Under the pieces are notes generated by a model. It ran no database searches, was not told where the DNA came from, and was given only the letters and a program-made list of their open reading frames with translations. Of a stretch of DNA of 54,354 nt, positions 25,319-31,966 are shown piece after piece. Origin of the DNA: Akkermansiaceae bacterium (GTDB taxonomy: Bacteria; Verrucomicrobiota; Verrucomicrobiia; Verrucomicrobiales; Akkermansiaceae); contig JAIPKB010000012.1 of assembly GCA_021733795.1 (NCBI GenBank), positions 1-54,354 of the forward strand. The letters are read 5' to 3'. Within the stretch, counting starts at the first letter, position 1, and every line of letters starts with the position of its first letter. The position numbers and the translations under genes are program-made.

Positions 25319-26002
25319 TTATTTGGCTGCGGTCATCTTCTTCAACTCACATTTAATCTGGTTGACAAGATTATCCTCGTTGGCCGGTACAAGGGGAGTC
25401 AATTCAAAATGCGGATAGGGCCGCCGTTTCGGCTGGAAATAAAGCTGAAGCTGCAGGTTATCCTTGTTGGAGCAGAATCCACTCAGACGCATTTTTGCTC
25501 CCATATCGTCAATCAATCCAACAAAGGCCCGACCCAACCCCTTCTGGAGTTTTCCACCATAGAATTTGCACTCCCAGCCACCGACGAGACTTGCCGCGTG
25601 TGGGGCGTCTCGTCGGTGAAAATTCCGGCACGCCCGAGCAGCCTTTGCTAGCATGATGCACACGTCTAGTTCGTGCGTCATGCCACTGGTGCCCTTGAAC
25701 TCAACGCCTGCGTGAATTTCAAACTCATGGCCATTCAATGTGAATTCGGCATAGCCGTAGTTCCTCCCACGCGAATGAATCTGGCCAGGAGCACCGCGAA
25801 AGATAAATGGATTCGGCGCGCCGATGATCCCACGCAATAACGGCGTGACACCAAGTTCCCGTGCCGCGCGCAGACAAAGCCCAAACACATAAGCCTCGTA
25901 TGCTTTTTCCTCCACTCGTTGGATCAGTTGATACTGGCCAACTCCCAAATGATGGCTGAGCAGAGTATCAATGGCTTTTTCCAAGTCTTGAAGCGTAGCC
26001 AT
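25319..26002 (-). CDS. Putative PD-(D/E)XK-fold nuclease
   Basis: A 227-residue protein of no family I can name. It has the layout of a restriction-endonuclease-like core: an early helix with Glu (RVEEKAYEAYVFGLC), then THELDVCIM (Asp near 113), then after about 30 residues GGWECKFYGGKL (Glu-X-Lys), followed by an alpha-helix. EFKGTSGM before it resembles the catalytic-strand edge. The gene starts in contact with the HEAT-repeat stop: two ATGs compete, at 26008 and 26002, and the second is better placed behind a GGAGG sequence. It is transcribed just before hsdR. Nuclease activity is inferred from the motif only. Confidence 0.6.
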   Translation of the reverse strand: MATLQDLEKAIDTLLSHHLGVGQYQLIQRVEEKAYEAYVFGLCLRAARELGVTPLLRGIIGAPNPFIFRGAPGQIHSRGRNYGYAEFTLNGHEFEIHAGVEFKGTSGMTHELDVCIMLAKAARACRNFHRRDAPHAASLVGGWECKFYGGKLQKGLGRAFVGLIDDMGAKMRLSGFCSNKDNLQLQLYFQPKRRPYPHFELTPLVPANEDNLVNQIKCELKKMTAAK

Positions 26003-26004
26003 GA

Positions 26005-27072
26005 TCATTCCTCCACAAAATTTGTTAAGTGCCGAAGACGCTTAATGTTCTGGATTTGCTCGGCGATCTGATTCAAAGGCAGGCGTTTTAGTGGCAGGGT
26101 TTCATCTCCAGTTCGCGTGATTTGTGTTTCGGTGTGGAGTTCGATCTCTATCGCCTTATCTGACCCCTCTTGTTCCCTGGAAGTCGGGGCAGGTTCGCCA
26201 GCGGTGATTCGGGCCAAGACTTCAGCTGCTGTTTTGCGGACCGCTTGGCTAACGTCATGACGAGCCATTTGCATTAGACGGGCTTTGATTTTCGCGGTCG
26301 TCGCGGCTCGGCCGATTTCCCCGAACGACCAAGCCGCCGTGGAGCGAACGAGATCCTTTTCGTCCTCAGTCATCTCCAATATTCGGATGAGCATCTCCGT
26401 TGTGGAGGTGTTCGGGTACATTCGCCCGATCAGGGCGGCAGCACAGGCTCGCGGGAATTCTCTTGCGTCTCTAGTCAATTCCAGTAGCCGGGCTAGCACT
26501 TCAGGGCTGGCTGCGGCCGGCCCCAACATGTAGAGCGCTTCGTTGGCTTCGACGGCTACCAACTCATCCTCGTCCAGAAGCATCTCCAACAGCCGGGTCA
26601 GGACTTCAGGGGTTGCCGCCGCCGAGCCCATCTTATGTAGGCTTTCGGCTGCCGAGCGGCGCACTTCAACATCATCGTCTTGACTCATTTCCAGTAGCCG
26701 ACTTAGCACGCCGGGCGGCGGCGGCACCAGATGCACCTCCGCCGGCTCAGCAACCGCTTGGCGCTCCGTTGTCACCTCAACGGCTGCCTTGGCGAAGTTG
26801 TCGGCTGCTGAATTTGCGAAGAGCGGCAGCTCCACGAAATAGGATTGGAGAGCGTCCAATGCGACGTGGAGCGCCTCTTCGTGGGTAAAAGGGACTGTCT
26901 TCCGGTAAACGCGAGCTTCATTTCGTCGGCCGGTCGCCGGCTCGGTCTCTGATACGTCTTTACCAGCATCAATGGCCTTCTGAACCTGACCGGCGAGGTC
27001 TTCATCGCGCTCCCTGAGCTTCCTCATCAGAACCTCAAGGGCTTGTTTTGGTGTGTATTTGTGAGCTGGCAT
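26005..27072 (-). CDS. HEAT-repeat protein within the restriction locus
   Basis: A 355-residue protein with five to six HEAT-like repeats in the middle (for example LLEMSQDDDVEVRRSAAESL and LLEMLLDEDELVAVEANEAL). They form an alpha-solenoid. Residues 1-100 are charged and helical with no recognised domain; the C-terminus ends in KRLRHLTNFVEE. The ATG at 27072 follows AGGAAGGA at about 10 bases, whereas the earlier ATG at 27093 has no good ribosome site. It overlaps or abuts its neighbours on both sides. It may bind the downstream putative nuclease as a scaffold or sensor; this is inferred from coupling and solenoid structure. Confidence 0.75.
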   Translation of the reverse strand: MPAHKYTPKQALEVLMRKLRERDEDLAGQVQKAIDAGKDVSETEPATGRRNEARVYRKTVPFTHEEALHVALDALQSYFVELPLFANSAADNFAKAAVEVTTERQAVAEPAEVHLVPPPPGVLSRLLEMSQDDDVEVRRSAAESLHKMGSAAATPEVLTRLLEMLLDEDELVAVEANEALYMLGPAAASPEVLARLLELTRDAREFPRACAAALIGRMYPNTSTTEMLIRILEMTEDEKDLVRSTAAWSFGEIGRAATTAKIKARLMQMARHDVSQAVRKTAAEVLARITAGEPAPTSREQEGSDKAIEIELHTETQITRTGDETLPLKRLPLNQIAEQIQNIKRLRHLTNFVEE

Positions 27073-27086
27073 CGTGTTCGTCCTTC

Positions 27087-28028
27087 CTAGCATTTCCCGT
27101 CGATCTCAAACACCCGGTATTTGAGCCATTTGGCGATTCCATCGAGATCCGGGAAGAGCTGTTTGTCAAAAACACCGTATTGGTCGAGGCGGCGGCGGAT
27201 GTCGTCGTGAGCTTGATGTTTGATGATGATCTCGATGTAATCACTTGCCTCAAGGGGCCTCGTCGGTTGGTGGCAGGCCAACAGCACCCCATCCTGGGCA
27301 CGAATCCGTGGAGAGACATGTGGAGGATCGTAGATCACGTCTTCCGTAATCGCGAAGGGCCCTGAGATTTCGGATCGCGGAGTCACTGACTTCTCGCCTT
27401 CCGTTGGCTCATCTGTCGGAACGTCATTCAAATCCATGGCCTGCCAATCAGAAGGCGGTATGATTTCGGGCGCATCGTCATCCACTCCGAAGTCTTCGTA
27501 GCCGGACGGTGGCGTTGCCAGGGTCGTCGCGGAATCCGATACCGGCTTAATGCCAATGCTGGAGTCGTTTGAAAGATCGCTATAGCGCACCGGATCGCTG
27601 ATGAGAATATAGACTGCGCTATTCAAAGGTTTGCCTTTGTCATCTCTTTCCGTACGTCTTGATGCAAAATAGAGCGCTACGAGCGGATTCGTCGTCCAAT
27701 CCATGAACCGCGTTGGAAGGCCGTGATGTTGGGCAATCGCGAGCTTTTCCCAATCGTTACGGGGAAGATGGCGAACGTAGGTCAAAAGATGATTGTCAAA
27801 AACTCCTAACACTTCACGTTCCAGGGTATCTCTCTGAAATAGGGACATGCCCACAACTCTTTTATACCGTCCAATAGAGGGAATCAGAGGAAATCCATCA
27901 ATAGCGAGTTTTGACTGACCTCGGAAATATCGGCGATCACAGCCTCCGCCTTCCAGGCTCTTCTTTCCATGGTTTCGAATGAAATCCAAGTAACTTCGGA
28001 AGGTACTAATTTTGATCGAGTCACTCAT
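27087..28028 (-). CDS. FRG-domain protein
   Basis: A 313-residue protein with an N-terminal FRG domain: RRYFRGQSK (about 32-40), the helix EKLAIAQHHGLPTRFMDWTT and NPLVALYFA (94-122). These are the two conserved stretches that define the family, whose name comes from the FRG motif. The C-terminal part is acidic and unrelated to anything I recognise. FRG proteins recur in phage-defence neighbourhoods but their chemistry is not well established. The ATG at 28028 has a GGAGG site nine bases upstream and overlaps the stop of a short ORF. It lies between a caspase-like gene and the HEAT gene in the same direction. Confidence 0.8.
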   Translation of the reverse strand: MSDSIKISTFRSYLDFIRNHGKKSLEGGGCDRRYFRGQSKLAIDGFPLIPSIGRYKRVVGMSLFQRDTLEREVLGVFDNHLLTYVRHLPRNDWEKLAIAQHHGLPTRFMDWTTNPLVALYFASRRTERDDKGKPLNSAVYILISDPVRYSDLSNDSSIGIKPVSDSATTLATPPSGYEDFGVDDDAPEIIPPSDWQAMDLNDVPTDEPTEGEKSVTPRSEISGPFAITEDVIYDPPHVSPRIRAQDGVLLACHQPTRPLEASDYIEIIIKHQAHDDIRRRLDQYGVFDKQLFPDLDGIAKWLKYRVFEIDGKC

Positions 28029-28135
28029 GTAATCGCCTCCATTCCTATATAATTCTTCCCCGCCAACGACTCCTCTGTGATCCGTGCCCGCAGGTGCGTC
28101 CATTCCAGAAACCAGGGTTGGAGATCAATGGTCAT
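28025..28135 (-). CDS. Possible 36-residue small protein overlapping the FRG start
   Basis: In the only gap of the operon (28,029-28,205) a short frame begins at ATG 28135, reads MTIDLQPWFLEWTHLRARIT, and ends GMEAIT. Its TGA overlaps the FRG ATG in an ATGA. An AAGGA lies only a few bases before its start. Upstream of that ATG the same frame stays open and reads like protein, but without a start codon, so either this is a true small gene or a degraded piece of a larger one. Unrecognised family. Confidence 0.35.
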   Translation of the reverse strand: MTIDLQPWFLEWTHLRARITEESLAGKNYIGMEAIT

Positions 28136-28205
28136 GTCCTTCGGGGAACTATAGTAACTCAGGAGGTAGGGGGCGGCATGAAAAAGGTCTAGATCGCATC
28201 TACAA

Positions 28206-28970
28206 CTACACTGAAACAGCGAACGGAAATGTCAGACCCTGCGGCTTGTATTCTGGCGTTTGCTGGGGAGGGATCTTTTTCGCTGCATGGTCATGGGCCG
28301 CACGGGTCGAGTGAACCTCCCCAACTCCACCTGCCTGTTGCCAAAGATCGGCCGATTGCAGAAGCAAGCTGGTGTAATACCCACCTGCCTTGGGATTCTC
28401 CCCTGCCGCTTCCCCCTTCGAACACGCAAGCATTTCTACAATGCCGACTTTGGAATTCAAAAGCGCGACACGCCAACGAACACCGTGATCAAATCTCTTC
28501 GGAATCTTGCCCTCCTCCGCTGCGAATTTTGTGAACTCGCCTTGTCGGGAATTGGCAATAACAGATCGCCCCCGTTCAGCACCTTCAATCAAAAGCTGCT
28601 TTGCGGCAAAACTAAATTGAGCCGCCGCTTCGACACCCCGGCACGAGTCCACGACCATTGAACCTTTCTCTCCATGCGGTTTGAGTCGCGATATCGGGTA
28701 ATTCTTGAAACTGTCATTGAGGACAACCGAGCCATCACAACCGTGACCGGAAAACGCCACAAAACAGTATTTGTCTTTATGATCCTCTAAATGCTTTTCA
28801 AGAACTGAAGAAAAAGGCTTGGTAAGGGAAATGATTTCGCCATCTTCCCACGCGCCTCCCAATTCACTTTTGAGGAAATTGATCCAGTTTTTCTGATCAA
28901 CTCGTGCGCCTGGGAGATCGGATTCACCCGCTACATTCGAAGACTCAATTATGATCGCTTTTCGGCTCAT
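28206..28970 (-). CDS. Caspase-like (C14-type) cysteine protease, second copy
   Basis: A 254-residue protein with a caspase p20-like fold signature. It starts MSRKAIIIESSNVAGESDLP, then FVAFSGHGCDG with catalytic His76, and MVVDSCRGVE with catalytic Cys110. A shared C-terminal ending (PEYKPQGLTFPFAVSV) matches that of the first caspase-like protein, PEYNGGRRLHHFPFAISV, so the two are diverged paralogues. Bacterial caspase-like proteases act as effectors or processing enzymes in several antiphage systems. The gene overlaps the membrane-protein gene by 26 bases and is followed by the FRG gene. Confidence 0.85.
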   Translation of the reverse strand: MSRKAIIIESSNVAGESDLPGARVDQKNWINFLKSELGGAWEDGEIISLTKPFSSVLEKHLEDHKDKYCFVAFSGHGCDGSVVLNDSFKNYPISRLKPHGEKGSMVVDSCRGVEAAAQFSFAAKQLLIEGAERGRSVIANSRQGEFTKFAAEEGKIPKRFDHGVRWRVALLNSKVGIVEMLACSKGEAAGENPKAGGYYTSLLLQSADLWQQAGGVGEVHSTRAAHDHAAKKIPPQQTPEYKPQGLTFPFAVSV

Positions 28971-29874
28971 CGCTGATTTTTGATAGGTTATTTGAATACT
29001 GAGAAATCAGTCTGGGAATAAGCCGCTCGATGAACCCGGCAGCCAATCCAAGCATGAACACCGAATACGAATCGGATGTAATTGCTTTCAATGACGGTGG
29101 AGCATGAGCTGACTTCGCAAGGCAAATTGCAGCGCCACCGAGGATTACGCCAGCGAGTAGTTTGGTGAAAATCTCGACCAAGTGAATCCATGGACCCGCT
29201 GCGGAATCCCAAGCTCCTTTTCCCGTTCTCTGCAACAAAGATAAATACGCACCAAGATATCCTCCCAAAGCCCCAAATCCAATGCCGTTCGGATGATTCA
29301 TTGCGTCGCTCGCATTTGGCCACAAGTTGACTGACAAAACTACAGTAGCTCCGAAGAGGAGATGTGCGCTCAACAATGACCAGTATCTTGAGCGTTCGGT
29401 AGTCCTCGCCTCAAGAAAGTTCGACGCTTGCTTTGTAATCGCAGCGGCTTCCTTCGAGTTGCCCTGAATGGAACATGCCACTGCCTGTCCAACTAGGCGC
29501 TTCAGCTCCAGAACCTGCTCTTGTGGCAAGTGGTTGCAACGCCGAGCACCGACCGCTTCGGCAAGCGCAACAGACCTAGATTTGTCGCAACTCAGGTTTT
29601 TCTTGGTGATCCAGTCGATTGCCAATTCATGGTCGACAAAAACAATAAATCTTTCGTCAGTATCGTCACTGTCCAGATCCTCGTCCGGATCCCATTGCTC
29701 GTGGATCAACTCATAAACCTGCAATTGACGCTCCGGCCAATGTCCCCTCAACTCCCGATTCAGCAATTTTCTTTCGCGCTCATCTACGAGGATTTGGGGA
29801 CAGAACCAGCTGCACCATAAGAACCTAAGTTTACGGCGAAATCTTGTCGCGTTCAGGAAAAGGGATGGTTTCAT
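28945..29874 (-). CDS. Membrane protein between two caspase-like genes
   Basis: A 309-residue protein. Residues 1-160 are soluble and charged (EQWDPDEDLDSDDTDERF), with a helical stretch 115-160. Four hydrophobic segments follow at about 163-185, 196-213, 229-254 and 270-290. The tail is short and polar. No family is recognised. The gene starts in a 4-base overlap with the first caspase-like gene and ends inside the second, which makes separate expression unlikely. A reasonable reading is a membrane-disrupting or membrane-anchored effector that the caspases control by cleavage. Cleavage has not been shown. Confidence 0.75.
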   Translation of the reverse strand: MKPSLFLNATRFRRKLRFLWCSWFCPQILVDERERKLLNRELRGHWPERQLQVYELIHEQWDPDEDLDSDDTDERFIVFVDHELAIDWITKKNLSCDKSRSVALAEAVGARRCNHLPQEQVLELKRLVGQAVACSIQGNSKEAAAITKQASNFLEARTTERSRYWSLLSAHLLFGATVVLSVNLWPNASDAMNHPNGIGFGALGGYLGAYLSLLQRTGKGAWDSAAGPWIHLVEIFTKLLAGVILGGAAICLAKSAHAPPSLKAITSDSYSVFMLGLAAGFIERLIPRLISQYSNNLSKISDEPKSDHN

Positions 29875-30581
29875 ACGGAGATCGCGAAGGGAAAATGATG
29901 AAGCCTCCTTCCCCCGTTGTATTCGGGGTGCTGCTGGCGATGCGTCTTCACCAGTTCGGAAGCACCAAGCTGCACCGCTTCCTTAATTGGGAGGATACCG
30001 CGGTTACTTCGAGTCCAATCGACGGCACTTCGAATCAAATACTGACTGAACGATAGCCGGTCGGCAGCGGTTGTGTTATCGCCTGTGGAATAGATAGAAA
30101 CCGCCCCCTTTTCCGTATGATCTAGAGCGGTTTCATATGCCTGCCGTGCAAGAACGGCTGTATAAGCCTCTTCCAGAGAGGCCTTCTTCCGGTGTTCTTT
30201 GATCACAGCAACATTTTCCCCTCGGGTTCTGCAGCAATCGAGAACAATGCAACAGCGTGGCGTGCCGGGATTTAGCTCGCGCTCCAATACGGTCTCGCCT
30301 GATTCAAGAACTACATTGAGTTCTGTCCATGGAAGGTCGGTCTGGACCGTGTAACCGTGACCCGCAAATACAACCACCGTAAAATCAAACTGCCCAACCC
30401 GTGAGAATTCCTTTTGTAGCGTGGACTTGTCGATATGGGAGGCATCGAGGATTTCAGAGGCATCCCAAGCTCCACCCTCAGGACTCCGGAGAAAGTCATC
30501 CCAAAGTGCCACATCAGCGGCAACATATCTGAGTGGATCATCGGGCGGTGAGGCACCGATTAGAATGGCTTTTCGATTCAT
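29871..30581 (-). CDS. Caspase-like (C14-type) cysteine protease, first copy
   Basis: A 236-residue caspase-like protein. The p20-like core has MNRKAILIGASPPDDPLRYV at the N-terminus, VVVFAGHGYTVQ with catalytic His75, and IVLDCCRTR with the nucleophile most likely Cys117 (or Cys116). The C-terminal part ends HHFPFAISV as in the second copy. It begins in an ATGA overlap with hsdS and ends in a 4-base overlap with the membrane-protein gene, so it is translationally coupled to the specificity subunit of the restriction system. This coupling is unusual for a caspase-like gene. Confidence 0.85.
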   Translation of the reverse strand: MNRKAILIGASPPDDPLRYVAADVALWDDFLRSPEGGAWDASEILDASHIDKSTLQKEFSRVGQFDFTVVVFAGHGYTVQTDLPWTELNVVLESGETVLERELNPGTPRCCIVLDCCRTRGENVAVIKEHRKKASLEEAYTAVLARQAYETALDHTEKGAVSIYSTGDNTTAADRLSFSQYLIRSAVDWTRSNRGILPIKEAVQLGASELVKTHRQQHPEYNGGRRLHHFPFAISV

Positions 30582-31966
30582 CGCTTTCTGTCTTTCGTAT
30601 TGGTTCGTTCTCGCACATCAATCTTCCCCGTCACCGCAGCCGTGATGAGGGCGGTGCGGTATTCCTGCAACCGCTTCACCGCCTCCTCCACCTTCCCCAC
30701 CAGCGCGTCCAGATACGCCGTCTCCACGTCCAGATACGCGGCGATGGCGGCTTGTTCGGGGAGGGGTGGATGCGGGAAAGGCAGCTTGCCAATCCCTTCT
30801 TGGGTCATGGTCGGAATTGTGCTGCCGGTGTTGTGCAGCGGAATCACGTCTTGGACGATCTTGCTGAACACGTAGTAGAATAGGAATCGTTTGGAGCACT
30901 TCACCTCTTTGAAGATCATCAACTGAGGATTGACCGTCATCGGCACTGGAACGGATCGCACAAACGCGGTCTTCCCGAGCGTTGAGCCGGTCTTCACCAT
31001 AATTACGTCTTCAGGCTGAACCTGAATCTCTGGTGACTCGTAATACTTCTCCCAACTCAGCCAAGTGCATTTGTCGAGGCTTACGACCCCGTCGGCCATG
31101 TTGCTCGGACTCATGGAAATTGCTCCTTCTCCCTCGTAAACGAGGTCGTCGGTTGAGTAACCCCTGAATCCAATTCGTCCGAACAAGACTGAGACTTCCT
31201 TGAGCCGCTTCACTTCCCAGTGCTTGGGAATGTCATCAAGCCAAGGATGGCCAGATGATTTCAGAGCCGGGTTGGCGGGGAGGCCGGCGGCGCGGGCGGC
31301 GGCGGGCGGCAGGCCGCGGGTGACGGTGCGGGAGATGAGCGCGGTGCGCTTCTCCTTCAGCCGCTCGATCAACTCCCGCTTCTTCTCCACCAACCGGTCC
31401 ACCCGCCCCGTCTCACGGTCCAGAAACGCCGCGATGGCTCGTTGCTCGGCGGGCGTGGGCAGCGCGACACCCAGCGCGCCGAATTTATCGACCGTGAAAT
31501 GGGCGATGGTGGACTTGTTGCAGATAATCTCGAACCAGCCCTGTGAAGCGGCGTGCGCGAGAACATACAGGAGGAAGCCAGTTTCGTTTTCGCCCTGCGG
31601 CCTGACTCGGTGGAGCGCGTTTTGAATAATCGTGCCGTCCGGTGCGCCGCGAACAACCGCTGCACGGCCAACGTCGCCGCCCTCGCAAACCAGCAGGTCG
31701 CCATCTTTCACGGCATACTGCCGCCGCTCCTTCTTGTTCGTCCACATGGTCGGCAAGTCCGCAACGCGGACATGTTCCCACTGGACGTGCTGCGACTTGA
31801 GATAGGGCGTCTCTTCGTCGGTTGGGCTGGCAGGCTCAGGCTGAAGCATCTTTCCCAGTTGAATCGTGTAGCAGAACTTCACGCCTTGAGCTGCCCAATG
31901 CTCCGGCACATCGCCGAGCCATTCGACGCCGCTGGGTTTGATGCACGGGTAGGCCTGGAGCTTCAC
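30578..31966 (-). CDS. hsdS: Type I restriction-modification specificity subunit
   Basis: A 462-residue HsdS with two target-recognition domains separated by helical conserved regions. The first starts with YPCIKPSGVEWLGDVPEHWA and the second with NPALKSSGHPWLDDIPKHWE. Each ends with the conserved segment PTPAEQRAIAAFLDRETGRV... or PPLPEQAAIAAYLDVETAYL..., followed by long coiled-coil-like helices. The GTG at 31966 is chosen because homology starts there, and it overlaps the hsdM stop in GTGA. The two recognition domains differ in sequence, so the target is bipartite and asymmetric. It ends in an ATGA overlap with the caspase-like gene. Confidence 0.93.
   Translation of the reverse strand: MKLQAYPCIKPSGVEWLGDVPEHWAAQGVKFCYTIQLGKMLQPEPASPTDEETPYLKSQHVQWEHVRVADLPTMWTNKKERRQYAVKDGDLLVCEGGDVGRAAVVRGAPDGTIIQNALHRVRPQGENETGFLLYVLAHAASQGWFEIICNKSTIAHFTVDKFGALGVALPTPAEQRAIAAFLDRETGRVDRLVEKKRELIERLKEKRTALISRTVTRGLPPAAARAAGLPANPALKSSGHPWLDDIPKHWEVKRLKEVSVLFGRIGFRGYSTDDLVYEGEGAISMSPSNMADGVVSLDKCTWLSWEKYYESPEIQVQPEDVIMVKTGSTLGKTAFVRSVPVPMTVNPQLMIFKEVKCSKRFLFYYVFSKIVQDVIPLHNTGSTIPTMTQEGIGKLPFPHPPLPEQAAIAAYLDVETAYLDALVGKVEEAVKRLQEYRTALITAAVTGKIDVRERTNTKDRKR

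Noticed and set aside
28206..30581. CRISPR type III-E (Craspase) components
   Set aside because: The caspase-like proteins lack the TPR-CHAT architecture and there is no gRAMP/Cas7-11 protein or array nearby.
30578..31966. Phase-variable hsdS by inversion
   Set aside because: There is no second or partial hsdS and no inverted copies of the recognition domains, although a serine recombinase is nearby.
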